Shown here: piece after piece, positions 29,076 to 38,046 of the stretch
Layout: every line of letters starts with the position of its first letter
How positions within the stretch are numbered: position 1 is the first letter of the stretch
Source of the DNA: Amycolatopsis xylanica
Lineage (GTDB): Bacteria; Actinomycetota; Actinomycetes; Mycobacteriales; Pseudonocardiaceae
Length of the DNA: 64,000 nt
Reading direction: 5' to 3'
Assembly: GCF_900107045.1 (NCBI RefSeq)
Contig: NZ_FNON01000005.1
Coordinates: forward strand, 310,001 to 374,000
Notes under the pieces: generated by a model
The model's input: only the letters and a program-made list of their open reading frames with translations
Database searches by the model: none
What the model was told of the DNA's origin: nothing
Program-made: the position numbers and the translations under genes

Positions 29076-30875
29076 ATGCCTGCGAACAGCTTCCGGCTTG
29101 TGGGTTCCGCCGCCGCCGTGCTCGTCCTGTCCGCCGCCTTCGCCGTGCCCGCGTCGGCCGCGCCACCCACCCCGCCCAAATCGCCGGAGGCCATCGGCTA
29201 CTTCGGCGCCGTGTCCAGCATCGACGCCGACGCCAGCGCGATCGGCACCCAGGTGCTGCGCGAGGGCGGCAACGCCGTCGACGCGGCCGTGGCCACGGCC
29301 GCCGCGCTGGGCGTCACCGACCCGTTCTCCGCCGGGATCGGCGGCGGCGGGTTCCTCGTCTTCTACGACGCCCGCACCGGCCAGGTGCACACCCTCGACG
29401 GCCGCGAGACCGCGCCGTCGACGGCCGACGCGAACCTGTTCGTCGAAAACGGCACGGCGATCCCGTTCGCCGAAGCCGTGACCAGCGGTTTGTCCGTCGG
29501 TGTCCCGGGAACACCCGGCACCTGGCAGGACGCGCTGCGCAAGTGGGGCACCCGCTCGCTGTCGAAGACGCTGCGCCCGGCCATCGACCTCGCGCGCCGC
29601 GGCTTCACCGTCGACAAGACCTTCCACGACCAAGTGGCCAACAACGCGGCCCGATTCGCCGCCTTCCCGTCGACGAAGTCGCTCTACCTGCAGGGCGGGC
29701 AGCCGCCGGTCGAGGGCACGACCTTCCGCAACCCCGACCTCGCCGACACGTACGCGACCGTCGGGTCCCGTGGCACCGACGCGCTGTACCGGGGCCAGAT
29801 CGGCGCGGACATCGTCAAGACCGTCCAGCAGCCGCCGGTCGACCCGGCGTCGACGCTCAAGGTCCGCCCCGGCAAGCTCTCCGCCGCCGATTTGGCCAAA
29901 TACCGCACGATCGAGCGCGATCCGACGCACGCGCGCTACCGCGGGCTCGACGTCTACGGCATGCCCGCGCCGTCGTCCGGCGGGCTGACGGTCGCCGAAT
30001 CGCTGAACATCCTGGAGAACTTCGACCTCAAGAACGCCTCCAAGACCGACTACTACCACTACTTCCTCGAGTCGACGCGGCTCGCGTTCGCCGACCGCAA
30101 CCGCTGGATCGGCGACCCGGCGTTCGTCGACGTCCCGTCGAAGGAGCTGCTCAGCCAGTCGTTCGCGAACACCCGCGCCTGCCTGATCAACCCAGCCAAG
30201 GCGGGCACCAGCCCGGTCGCGCCCGCCGACCCGCGCAACCCGACCCCGTGCCAGGCGGGCACCACCGGCGCGCCGACACCGTACGAAGGTGAGAACACCA
30301 CGCACCTGACCGTGGCCGACAAGTGGGGCAACGTCGTCGCGTACACGCTGACCATCGAGCAGGAGGGCGGCAGCGGCATCGTGGTGCCCGGCCGCGGCTT
30401 CCTGCTGAATAACGAGCTCACCGACTTCTCGTTCACCCCGGTGACGCCCGGTGTGCCCGACCCGAACCTGCCCGGCCCTGGCAAGCGGCCGCGTTCGTCG
30501 ATGGCGCCGACCATCGTGCTCGACCACGGAAAGCCGTTCTTCGCGACCGGCTCGCCCGGCGGCGCGTCGATCATCACGACCGCGCTGGAGGTGCTGCTCG
30601 GCCGGATCGACCGTGGCCTGTCGCTGAAGGACGCCATCGCCGCGCCGCGCGCGTCGCAGCGGAACTCGGCGGCCGCCCAGGTCGAGCAGGCGTTCCTCGA
30701 CCAGACGACGGAGGTCGCGGCGCTCGTCGCCCGAGGCCAGGGCTTCTCGTCCACACCCGCCGAGATCGGCGCCGCCACCGGCGTCGAATACCTCGGCCAC
30801 GGCAAATGGCTGGCCGCCGCCGAACCCGTCCGCCGGGGCGCGGGTGCGGCTCGGGTGGTCTTCCCGGTTCGTTGA
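29076..30875 (+). CDS. ggt: Gamma-glutamyltransferase precursor
   Basis: Secreted enzyme that cleaves or transfers gamma-glutamyl groups, for example from glutathione or mycothiol-related compounds. The 599-residue product has a signal peptide (AFAVPASAA near residue 30), the large-subunit motifs REGGNAVDAAVA and DPFSAGIGGGGF, and the autocleavage site NTTHLTVADKWGN with the nucleophile Thr at the small-subunit N-terminus; GSPGGASIITTALEV follows. ATG at 29076 suits the signal peptide. A palindrome begins 2 bases after its stop. Confidence 0.92.
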   Translation: MPANSFRLVGSAAAVLVLSAAFAVPASAAPPTPPKSPEAIGYFGAVSSIDADASAIGTQVLREGGNAVDAAVATAAALGVTDPFSAGIGGGGFLVFYDARTGQVHTLDGRETAPSTADANLFVENGTAIPFAEAVTSGLSVGVPGTPGTWQDALRKWGTRSLSKTLRPAIDLARRGFTVDKTFHDQVANNAARFAAFPSTKSLYLQGGQPPVEGTTFRNPDLADTYATVGSRGTDALYRGQIGADIVKTVQQPPVDPASTLKVRPGKLSAADLAKYRTIERDPTHARYRGLDVYGMPAPSSGGLTVAESLNILENFDLKNASKTDYYHYFLESTRLAFADRNRWIGDPAFVDVPSKELLSQSFANTRACLINPAKAGTSPVAPADPRNPTPCQAGTTGAPTPYEGENTTHLTVADKWGNVVAYTLTIEQEGGSGIVVPGRGFLLNNELTDFSFTPVTPGVPDPNLPGPGKRPRSSMAPTIVLDHGKPFFATGSPGGASIITTALEVLLGRIDRGLSLKDAIAAPRASQRNSAAAQVEQAFLDQTTEVAALVARGQGFSSTPAEIGAATGVEYLGHGKWLAAAEPVRRGAGAARVVFPVR

Positions 30876-30876
30876 G

Positions 30877-30920
30877 TCGTGAGTGTTCCGGCCGGTTAGA
30901 ACCGGCCGGAACACTCACGA
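30877..30920. repeat. CGTGAGTGTT-type palindrome after ggt (same stem as 63490-63535)
   Basis: Perfect 21-base arms (30877-30897 and 30900-30920) with a 2-base loop AG, starting 2 bases after the ggt stop. The arm begins TCGTGAGTGTTCCGGCCGG. The identical stem occurs at 63490-63535 in the opposite orientation (loop CT). It probably ends transcription of ggt before fmt. Confidence 0.8.
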
Positions 30921-30987
30921 GCGCGCGCCCTAGACTGGCCGGGATGTTCACCGATTCAGTGGTTGTCGCGGCGGAGGTGCGTGGGTA

Positions 30988-31911
30988 GTGCGCCTTGTGT
31001 TCGCCGGGACGCCCGAACCCGCCGTCCCTTCCCTGCGCGCGCTCATCGAGTCGCCGCGCCATGAGGTCGTCGCCGTCGTCACGCGCCCGGACGCCCGGTC
31101 CGGCCGCGGCCGGACCGTGAGCCGTTCGCCCATCGGCGCGCTCGCGGACGAGCACGGCATCGAAGTGCTCACCCCGGAAAAAGCGGGCGACCCCGCGTTC
31201 CTCGCCCGGCTGGCCGAGATCGCCCCGGACGCGTGCCCGGTCGTCGCGTACGGCGCGCTCCTGCCGCAGTCCGCGCTGGACATCCCGGCGCACGGCTGGG
31301 TCAATCTGCACTTCTCGCTGCTGCCCGCGTGGCGCGGTGCGGCGCCGGTGCAGGCCGCCGTGCGCGCGGGGGACGAGATCGTCGGCGCCGCGACCTTCCA
31401 GATCGTCAAGGCGCTCGACGCCGGGCCGGTGTTCGGCGTGGTGACCGAGCAGGTCATGCCGACCGACACCGCGGGCGACCTGCTGGAGCGGCTTTCCGTC
31501 TCGGGCGCCGCGCTGTTGAAGTCCACAATGGACGGTATCGAGGACGGCACGCTGCGCGCGGTGCCGCAGCCGGACGAGGGCGTCACCTACGCGCCGAAAC
31601 TGAGCGTCGAGGACGCGCACATCTCGTTCAAGCTGCCGTGGGCGGCGGTCGACCGGCACATCCGCTCGGTCACGCCCGAGCCCGGCGCGTGGGCGGAGTT
31701 CCGCGGCGAGCGGCTGAAGATCGGCCCGGTCACCTACGCGGACGAGCTGGGCATCGGTCCCGGCGAGCTGCGGGTCGAACGCAAACGGGTGCTGGTCGGC
31801 ACCGCGACCAAACCACTGCAGCTCGGTGAGGTGCAGGCTCAGGGCAAGAAACGCATGGCGGCCACGGACTGGGCGCGTGGATCACGGATCGAGCAAGGAG
31901 AGCGCCTCCAG
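30988..31911 (+). CDS. fmt: Methionyl-tRNA formyltransferase
   Basis: Formylates initiator Met-tRNA using 10-formyltetrahydrofolate. The 307-residue product has the N-terminal transferase fold (MRLVFAGTPEPAVPSL), the catalytic loop VNLHFSLLPAWRGAAPVQ, and a C-terminal OB-like tRNA-binding domain. Typical length. The usual partner def (deformylase) is not beside it. Its stop abuts the GTG of rsmB. Confidence 0.94.
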
Positions 31912-33332
31912 TGAGTTATCAGGACCGCAGGCCGGGACGGCCGAGCAGGGGTAAACCGGCCCCGCGCAAGGACGGCCCGCGCCGCCCGCCGGTCGAGGAC
32001 CCGGCCCGCCGCGCGGCGCTGGACGTGCTCTACGCCGTCCGCGAGCGCGACGCCTACGCCAACCTCGTGCTGCCCGACCTCCTGCGCGAACGCCGGATCT
32101 CCGGCCGCGACGCCGCGCTGGCCACCGAACTCGCCTACGGCACCTCGCGCGCGCAGGGCCTGCTCGACGACGTGATCGCCGCCTGCCTCGACCGCCCGCT
32201 GTCCAAAGTGGACGGCAAGGTGCTCGACGGGCTCCGGCTCGGCGCCTACCAGCTGCTGCGCACCCGCATCCCGACGCACGCGGCCGTCGGGTCCACTGTG
32301 GACTTGGTACGTGAGGACGTCGGCTCGCACATCGCCGGTTTCGTCAACGCGGTGCTGCGCACGGTGTCCGAAAAGGACGAGGCGGCCTGGGTCGAGCAGC
32401 TCGCGCCCGACGCCGAGAAGGACCCGATCGGCAGCTTCGCCTTCCATACCGCGCACCCGCGCTGGGTGGCCCGGTCGTTCGCGGAAGCGTTGGGGGACAA
32501 GGGCGCCGAGCTGAAGGCGGCACTCGAAGCCGACGACGCCCGCCCCGAGGTCCACCTGGTCGCCAGGCCCGGCGAGATCAGCGCCGACGAGCTCGCCGCC
32601 ATCACCGGCGGCGAAGTCGCGCCCTACTCGCCCTACGGTGTCCACCTGCCGAGCGGCAGCGGCGACCTCGCCGATTCGGAGCCGATCCGCGAAAAGCTCG
32701 CCGCCGTGCAGGACGAGGGCAGCCAGCTCTGCGCGATCGCCGCGACCAAGGCCCCGCTCGAAGGATCCGACGAGCGCTGGCTCGACCTCTGCGCCGGCCC
32801 CGGCGGCAAGGCCGCGCTCATGGGCGCGCTCGCCGCGTTGCAGGGCGCCCGCGTCGACGCCGTCGAGATCGCGCCGCACCGCGCACGGCTCATCGAGCAC
32901 GCGGTCAAGGACCTCCCGGTGACCGTGCACGTGGCCGACGGCCGCGAGTCCGGTCTCGAGCCCGGCTACGACCGCATCCTGGTCGACGCCCCGTGCAGCG
33001 GCCTCGGCGCGCTGCGCCGCCGCCCCGAGGCACGGTGGCGCCGTCAGCCGTCCGACGTCTCGGAACTGACCAAACTGCAGGCCGAGCTGATCACCGCGGC
33101 CATCGGCCTGCTGCGCCCGGGCGGCGTGCTGACGTACGTCGTCTGCTCACCGCACCTCGCCGAGACCGAAGGCGTCGTCGGCGAGACCGCACGCCGCAAC
33201 AAGCTGGAAGTCCTGGACGCGCGCGAGCTGTTCCCCGGCGTCCCGCGGCTCGGCGACGGACCGTACGTCCAGCTCTGGCCGCACCGCCACGGCACGGACG
33301 CGATGTTCTGCGCGGTCCTGCGCAAGCCGTGA
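31911..33332 (+). CDS. rsmB: 16S rRNA (cytosine-967 C5)-methyltransferase
   Basis: Methylates C967 of 16S rRNA with S-adenosylmethionine. The 473-residue product has an N-terminal NusB-like domain (RRAALDVLYAVRERDAYANLVLP) and a C-terminal methyltransferase domain with LDLCAGPGGKAALMGALA and the two cysteines typical of RNA m5C enzymes (VDAPCSGLGAL and YVVCSPH). GTG at 31911; the TGA overlaps the next GTG. Confidence 0.94.
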   Translation: MSYQDRRPGRPSRGKPAPRKDGPRRPPVEDPARRAALDVLYAVRERDAYANLVLPDLLRERRISGRDAALATELAYGTSRAQGLLDDVIAACLDRPLSKVDGKVLDGLRLGAYQLLRTRIPTHAAVGSTVDLVREDVGSHIAGFVNAVLRTVSEKDEAAWVEQLAPDAEKDPIGSFAFHTAHPRWVARSFAEALGDKGAELKAALEADDARPEVHLVARPGEISADELAAITGGEVAPYSPYGVHLPSGSGDLADSEPIREKLAAVQDEGSQLCAIAATKAPLEGSDERWLDLCAGPGGKAALMGALAALQGARVDAVEIAPHRARLIEHAVKDLPVTVHVADGRESGLEPGYDRILVDAPCSGLGALRRRPEARWRRQPSDVSELTKLQAELITAAIGLLRPGGVLTYVVCSPHLAETEGVVGETARRNKLEVLDARELFPGVPRLGDGPYVQLWPHRHGTDAMFCAVLRKP

Positions 33333-33829
33333 CCCGCGTACTCGGCCTGATCGGCAGCTCGTGCGGCGGACTGGACACCCGGTTCGCCGCCGAGCTGGCG
33401 AAACCCGCGGCCGCGCTCGGCTGGCGGCTGGCGATCACGCTGACTCCGACGGCTTATCGGTGGCTCGAGGTCACAGGCGGCCTCGCTGAGCTTGAGACGC
33501 TGACGGACTTGCCGGTGCGGAGCGTTTCCCGGCTGCCGGGGGAGGCACGGCCGCATCCGGATCCCGACGTGTTCCTGTTCGCGCCCGCGACGGCCAATTC
33601 GGTCGCGAAACTCGCGCTCGGCATCGCGGACAACCAGGCGCTGACCGTGGTGGGCGACGTGCTCGGCTCGCCGCGCGTGACCATCGCGCTGGCCTACTCG
33701 ATCCAGGACACGCGGGCGCTGCACCCGGCCTGGCAGGGACACCTCGACACGCTCGCGGGCGCGGGCGTCCGGCTGCGCAGGCTCGGCCGAGACTGGAGCG
33801 ACGCGCTCACCTTGCTCCCTGAGGCTTAA
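33329..33829 (+). CDS. Flavoprotein of the PPC decarboxylase fold
   Basis: The 166-residue product has the flavodoxin-like HFCD fold: LIGSSCGGLD near the start, FAPATANSVAKLALGIADNQ as in CoaC, and GSPRVTIALAYS. A full CoaBC is already present in the window, so this is probably a paralogue acting on another carboxylated substrate, or a decarboxylase-like accessory. Substrate unknown. GTG at 33329 in a GTGA overlap with rsmB. Confidence 0.75.
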   Translation: MTRVLGLIGSSCGGLDTRFAAELAKPAAALGWRLAITLTPTAYRWLEVTGGLAELETLTDLPVRSVSRLPGEARPHPDPDVFLFAPATANSVAKLALGIADNQALTVVGDVLGSPRVTIALAYSIQDTRALHPAWQGHLDTLAGAGVRLRRLGRDWSDALTLLPEA

Positions 33830-33845
33830 GGGCTCACGACCCCGG

Positions 33846-33869
33846 CGGGATAAAGCGGGCTTTATCCCG
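33846..33869. repeat. GGGATAAAGC palindrome (shared with 55776-55818)
   Basis: Arms CGGGATAAAGC (33846-33856) and GCTTTATCCCG (33859-33869) with a 2-base spacer, 16 bases after the flavoprotein stop. The same core occurs in the hairpin after whiA. CTCACGA sequences flank it on both sides. It opens the 347-base gene-free stretch 33830-34176. Confidence 0.65.
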
Positions 33870-33930
33870 GGCTTCGACCGGGGGCTCACGAACATTGCCG
33901 CCAATGAGGGCCTCCCACCCCCAGCCCACC

Positions 33931-34045
33931 TGTATGAAGGCTCCCCTCATACAAGCCGCGCTGGATGAAGGCTCCCTTCATGCAGCTATATGCGATGAAG
34001 GCTCCCTTCATACGCATCAGCTGTATGAGGGCTCCCTTCATACAG
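33931..34045. repeat. Array of four ATGAAGGCTCCCTTCAT hairpins
   Basis: Four palindromes: 33931-33953, 33961-33985, 33990-34017 and 34021-34045. All share the core ATGA(A/G)GGCTCCC(T/C)TCAT, and each has different outer bases that still pair: TGT/ACA, CTG/CAG, ATGCG/CGCAT, CTGT/ACAG. The copies differ by changes on both arms. Open frames across the array read as MKGAFI or EGSLHT repeats and are not credible genes. Confidence 0.75.
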
Positions 34046-34116
34046 GCCGAGCCCACGGCCACGGTGAAGTTGGGGTCGTGAGCGTTCAGGGCCGTTAGAA
34101 CCGTCAGGGCCTCGAA

Positions 34117-34169
34117 AGCCCGAAAGCCACTTTCGTCAGGTCTCACCTGACGAAAGTGGCTTTCGGGCT
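34117..34169. terminator. 25-bp perfect hairpin at the end of phoA
   Basis: Arms 34117-34141 and 34145-34169 are fully complementary with loop CTC. It starts 7 bases after the phoA stop (minus strand) and very likely ends phoA transcription. Just to its left, 34077-34104 looks like half of the CGTGAG..TAGAAC palindrome family with a disrupted second arm. Confidence 0.75.
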
Positions 34170-34176
34170 CGAGGTG

Positions 34177-35559
34177 TCAGCGCAGGCGCAGTGCCCGCTT
34201 CAGCGTGCCGAAGACGTCGGTCTGGTTGGTCAGGCCGACGATGTTCGCCGCCTGCGGGCCGTAACCCGCGATGCGGACCTGGGTGCCGGTGTGCTCCATC
34301 GAGGAACCCGGGAACGCGGTGGCGTAGTTGAGGGTCATGTTCGCGCCCTCGTTGGTGACCAGGGTCGCGGTCTGGCCGGGCGTGGCCTGGCCGTTGGGGA
34401 CGATCTGGCTGGTGTGGCCGTGGTCGGCCGTCACCAGGACCAGCGTGTCCGGGTTGCTGCGGGCGAAGGCCATGCCCGCCGCGACCGCGGCGTCGAAGTC
34501 GATGGTCTCGCCGATCTGGCCGCAGGGGTCGGCGGCGTGGTCCTGCTTGTCGATGCTGGCGCCCTCGACCTGGAGGAAGAAGCCCTTGTCGGCGCGACGG
34601 TCGTTGAGCAGCTCCAGCGCCTTGCGGGTCTGGTCGGCGAGCTTGGGCTGGGTCTTGGGCAGCGCCGGGTTGGCGGTGCAGCGGCTCGGCGGGGTGCCGC
34701 CCTGCTTGGCGAGCGGGCCGCCCCAGTTGGTGGGCATGTTGCCGTCGGCGAACAGGCCGAGTACCGGCTTGCCCTTCTTCACGGCGCCGAGCTCGTCGGC
34801 GGTCTTCACGACCTGGTAACCGGCGGCCTTGGCCTGGTCGAGGGCGGTCTTGCCCTTGAACTTGCCCGCGGTGACCGTCTGGTTGAAGTATTTCGCGCCG
34901 CCGCCGAGGAGCACGTCCGGCCTGGTCTGCACGAGCTGCTCGGAGATCGAGCCGTCGCCGCCGTTCTCCTTGGCGTTGACCGCGCACTTGGCGGTCGTCT
35001 CGACCGGGCCCTTGCAGTCGCGGCTGACCACGTGGGCGCCGAGCACGGCCGGGGTGGCGTCCTGGACCTCGGCGGTGGTGACGTCGCCGGTGCGCAGGCC
35101 GGAGCGCTTGGCGAGCTCCAGGATGGTCGGCACGGGGTTGCCGTAGGCGTCGACCGAGATCGCGCCGTTGTAGGTCTTGACGCCGGTGGCCCAGCCGGTG
35201 CCGGACGCGGCCGAGTCGGTCACGTAGTCGGGCTTCGACGGGTTGTTCTTCTCGACGGCGTAGGTGGTGTAGTCACCGGTCAGCGGCAGCTCGTCCATGG
35301 CGAGACGGCCGGCGGCGCCGCGCTCGTAGTTGCGCGCCGCGGTGATCTCCTGGTGGCCCATGCCGTCACCGATGAACAGGATGACGTTGCGCGCGGCGCC
35401 GCCGCGGATCTCGCTCCGCACGTCCTGGGTGCGGTCGCCCGCGGACGCGACACGCATGTCGTCCGGCTGGGCGGAAGCGATCGGGGCCACGGCGACCAGC
35501 GAGGCGCCGAGTGCGCCGGCGGCCAGCCATTTCCGGCGGCCGGCGAGCAGCGAAGCCAT
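34177..35559 (-). CDS. phoA: Secreted alkaline phosphatase
   Basis: Exported phosphomonoesterase that releases phosphate outside the cell. The 460-residue product has a Tat-like signal (RRKWLAAGALGASLVAVAP, cleavage near ASA at residue 30), metal ligand Asp in LFIGDGMGHQE, nucleophile Ser116 in VTDSAASGTGWATG, GASIDKQDHAAD and TADHGHTSQI. ATG at 35559 has an AAAGGAGATTC ribosome site; upstream in-frame starts were rejected. Divergent from rpe; no clear Pho box was seen in the 177-base gap. Confidence 0.9.
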   Translation of the reverse strand: MASLLAGRRKWLAAGALGASLVAVAPIASAQPDDMRVASAGDRTQDVRSEIRGGAARNVILFIGDGMGHQEITAARNYERGAAGRLAMDELPLTGDYTTYAVEKNNPSKPDYVTDSAASGTGWATGVKTYNGAISVDAYGNPVPTILELAKRSGLRTGDVTTAEVQDATPAVLGAHVVSRDCKGPVETTAKCAVNAKENGGDGSISEQLVQTRPDVLLGGGAKYFNQTVTAGKFKGKTALDQAKAAGYQVVKTADELGAVKKGKPVLGLFADGNMPTNWGGPLAKQGGTPPSRCTANPALPKTQPKLADQTRKALELLNDRRADKGFFLQVEGASIDKQDHAADPCGQIGETIDFDAAVAAGMAFARSNPDTLVLVTADHGHTSQIVPNGQATPGQTATLVTNEGANMTLNYATAFPGSSMEHTGTQVRIAGYGPQAANIVGLTNQTDVFGTLKRALRLR

Positions 35560-35722
35560 CGAATCTCCTTTGTCGTTGGGGGGTGCCGGGCTATTAATCA
35601 GTGCGCATGTGTGCACTTGTGAGCCGAGAGGTGACGGGCTCATGGCCGTGGCGAGAACTCCGGGCGCCCGTTGTGTGTGCAAGCGCACTTCAGCCGGTTA
35701 GCGAGCGTTAGCCGTCGACTCC

Positions 35723-35739
35723 TACACTGCGTAGTCGTG
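35723..35739 (+). promoter_or_regulatory. Likely -10 of rpe with leaderless start
   Basis: TACACT at 35723-35728 lies 8 bases before the GTG at 35737-35739, so transcription would begin at or next to the start codon and the rpe mRNA would be leaderless, a common actinobacterial arrangement. No Shine-Dalgarno is visible. Confidence 0.45.
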
Positions 35740-36408
35740 GCACATCGACCGCTGATCGCACCGAGCATCCTGTCCGCCGACTTCGCCAGGCTCGGCGAAG
35801 AGATCCACGCCGCCAAGGGCGCCGACTGGGTGCACGTCGACGTGATGGACGCGCATTTCGTCCCGAACCTGACGCTCGGCCTGCCGGTCGTCGAATCGCT
35901 GCGGAAGGTCACCGAGACCCCGCTCGACTGCCACCTGATGATCGAGGACCCCGACCGCTGGGCGATCGGGTACGCCGAGGCGGGCGCCTACAACGTCACC
36001 GTGCACGCCGAGGCCGCGAAGGACCCGGTCAAGATCGCCAAGGACCTGCGCGCCGCCGGCGCCAAGGCCGGGCTGTCGGTCAAGCCGGGCACCAGGCTCG
36101 AAGACCACCTCGACACCCTCAAGCACTACGACACGCTGCTGGTCATGTCCGTCGAACCCGGCTTCGGCGGCCAGTCGTTCATCGCCGACGTGCTGGACAA
36201 GGTCCGCACGGCCAGGCGGCTCGTCGACACCGGGCACCTGAAGCTGGTCGTGGAGATCGACGGCGGCATCAACGCGGACACGATCGAGCAGGCCGCCGAA
36301 GCGGGCGTCGACTGTTTCGTCGCCGGATCGGCCGTCTACGGCGCGGCCGACCCCGCCAAGGCCATCGCCGCCCTGCGCGAGCAGGCCGCCCGAGCCGCGG
36401 AGCGGTGA
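35737..36408 (+). CDS. rpe: Ribulose-phosphate 3-epimerase
   Basis: Interconverts ribulose 5-phosphate and xylulose 5-phosphate. The 223-residue TIM barrel shows IAPSILSADFARLGEE, the metal-ligand segments WVHVDVMDAHFVPN and DCHLMIEDP, the phosphate loop MSVEPGFGGQSF, and EIDGGIN. It supplies ribulose 5-phosphate, the substrate of the RibB domain two genes downstream. Its TGA overlaps the ribD GTG. Confidence 0.95.
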   Translation: MAHRPLIAPSILSADFARLGEEIHAAKGADWVHVDVMDAHFVPNLTLGLPVVESLRKVTETPLDCHLMIEDPDRWAIGYAEAGAYNVTVHAEAAKDPVKIAKDLRAAGAKAGLSVKPGTRLEDHLDTLKHYDTLLVMSVEPGFGGQSFIADVLDKVRTARRLVDTGHLKLVVEIDGGINADTIEQAAEAGVDCFVAGSAVYGAADPAKAIAALREQAARAAER

Positions 36409-37412
36409 ACCCCGAGCCGATGCGGCGGGCGATCGCGCTGAGCGAGACCGCCCGCGGCACCACGAGCCCCAACCCGCCGGTCGGCGCGGTCATCCTCGAC
36501 GCGCGCGGTGAGTTCGCGGGCGAAGGCGTCACGCAACCCCCTGGTGGCCCGCACGCCGAGGTGATGGCTCTGCGGCAAGCAGGGGAGAAGGCGCTCGGCG
36601 GAACTGCGTACGTCACGCTCGAACCATGCGTTCATCACGGCCGGACCCCGCCTTGTGCACAGGCGCTGCTCGACGCGGGCGTGTCGGCCGTGTACTACGC
36701 GGTGCCGGATCCGAACCCCGTGGCGGCGGGCGGGGCGAAGACGCTCGAAGCCGCCGGGGTCGAGACGCACGAGGGCCTGCTGCGCGAGGACGTGGAGCGC
36801 GGGCCGTTGCGCGCTTGGCTGCACTACGCGCGCACCGGACGCCCGCACGTGACCTGGAAGTACGCGTCGACCTTGGACGGCAGGGTGGCCGCGGCGGACG
36901 GCACCAGCCGCTGGATCTCCTCGCCGGAGTCGCGGGCCGAGGTGCACGGGATCCGGGCGACGCTGGACGCGATCGTGGTCGGCAGGGGCACGGTGCTGGC
37001 CGACGATCCGGCGCTCACCGCCCGTGCCGCCGATGGCTCGCTGCTGCCGCGCCAGCCCTTGCGGGTGGTCGTGGGCACTGGGGAAATTCCAGCGGGCGCG
37101 CGGGTGTTGGATGGCAGTGCGGAGACCGTGCACGTGCGGTCGCACGACCCCGGAGAGGTGCTCGCGCTGCTGACCGGACGGGGCGCCGTGGACGTGCTGC
37201 TGGAAGGCGGGCCCCGCCTGGCCGGCGCGTTCGCGGCCGCGAAGCGGATAGACCGGATCTTGGCCTATCTCGCGCCCGCGCTGCTGGGTTCCGGCCCGGT
37301 CGCGCTGGGTGACGCGGGCGTGGCGACCATCACCGGAATGCACCGGTGGGCCGTCGAGGGGGTCACCATGAGTGGAAGCGACGTGCGAGTGTCGGCGACA
37401 CCCGTGCACTAA
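36405..37412 (+). CDS. ribD: Riboflavin biosynthesis deaminase/reductase RibD
   Basis: Second and third riboflavin steps. The 335-residue product has an N-terminal cytidine deaminase-like domain with zinc ligands in PHAEVMAL and LEPCVHHGRTPPC, and a C-terminal reductase domain of DHFR fold (VTWKYASTLDGRVAAADGTS, VGRGTVLADDP, LLEGGPRLAGAF). GTG start overlaps the rpe stop. No FMN riboswitch is visible upstream. Confidence 0.94.
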   Translation: MNPEPMRRAIALSETARGTTSPNPPVGAVILDARGEFAGEGVTQPPGGPHAEVMALRQAGEKALGGTAYVTLEPCVHHGRTPPCAQALLDAGVSAVYYAVPDPNPVAAGGAKTLEAAGVETHEGLLREDVERGPLRAWLHYARTGRPHVTWKYASTLDGRVAAADGTSRWISSPESRAEVHGIRATLDAIVVGRGTVLADDPALTARAADGSLLPRQPLRVVVGTGEIPAGARVLDGSAETVHVRSHDPGEVLALLTGRGAVDVLLEGGPRLAGAFAAAKRIDRILAYLAPALLGSGPVALGDAGVATITGMHRWAVEGVTMSGSDVRVSATPVH

Positions 37413-37422
37413 GGAGGCTTGA

Positions 37423-38046
37423 GTGTTCACCGGCATAGTCGAGGAGCTCGGCGAGATCACCGCGGTCGAGCAGCTGCCGAACGCGGCACGGATCACCGTG
37501 CGCGGGCCGCTGGTCACCAGCGACGCCGGGCACGGCGACTCGATCGCGGTGAACGGCGTCTGCCTGACCGTGGTCGAGGTCTCCGGTGGCGAGTTCACCG
37601 TCGACGTCGTGCACGAGACGCTGCAGCGGTCGAGCATCGCGAAGATCGCCGTCGGGGACCGGGTCAACCTGGAGCGCGCGATGGCCGCGGGCGGGCGGCT
37701 CGGCGGGCACATCATGCAGGGCCACGTGGACGGCACCGGCGTGTTCCTCTCGCGTGACGAGCAGGGACTGACCAAGTTCGCGCTGCCCGGCCAGCTGGCC
37801 AGGTACGTGGTCGAAAAGGGCTCGATCGCCGTCGACGGCGTGTCGCTGACCGTCGCCGCGATCGGCGACGGCGAGTTCGCCATCGCGCTGATCCCGACGA
37901 CGCTCGAACTGACCACGCTGGGCCGTAAAGAGCCCGGTGACCTGGTGAACCTCGAGGTCGACGTGGTCGCGAAGTATGTGGAAAAGCTGACGTTGCCCTA
38001 TTTGGGGGACAATGGCGGTCTGGCTGGAACTGAGGAGCGGGCGTGA
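37423..38046 (+). CDS. ribC: Riboflavin synthase, alpha chain
   Basis: Dismutates two lumazines to riboflavin. The 207-residue product shows the internal duplication of the family: first half MFTGIVEELGEI with SIAVNGVCLTV, second half GHIMQGHVDGTG with SIAVDGVSLTV. GTG at 37423 with AGGAGG 6 bases upstream. Also called ribE in E. coli naming. The stop overlaps the ribBA GTG. Confidence 0.94.
   Translation: MFTGIVEELGEITAVEQLPNAARITVRGPLVTSDAGHGDSIAVNGVCLTVVEVSGGEFTVDVVHETLQRSSIAKIAVGDRVNLERAMAAGGRLGGHIMQGHVDGTGVFLSRDEQGLTKFALPGQLARYVVEKGSIAVDGVSLTVAAIGDGEFAIALIPTTLELTTLGRKEPGDLVNLEVDVVAKYVEKLTLPYLGDNGGLAGTEERA

Noticed and set aside
28977..30914. 645-codon minus-strand frame opposite ggt
   Set aside because: Antisense frame of a well-supported gene; composition is Arg/Gly-rich with no motif.
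33931..34045. Possible CRISPR array
   Set aside because: Repeats are palindromic, about 17 bases in core, with 5-10 base spacers; too short, and no cas genes are present.
33886..34146. Frames reading repeated MKGAFI (minus) or EGSLHT (plus), like a repeat peptide
   Set aside because: The repetition follows from the DNA palindromes; there is no ribosome site and both strands give similar repeats.
35560..35736. Pho box between phoA and rpe
   Set aside because: No tandem GTTCACC-like repeats were found in the gap.
36300..36420. FMN riboswitch before ribD
   Set aside because: ribD overlaps the rpe stop, so there is no leader in which a riboswitch could fold.
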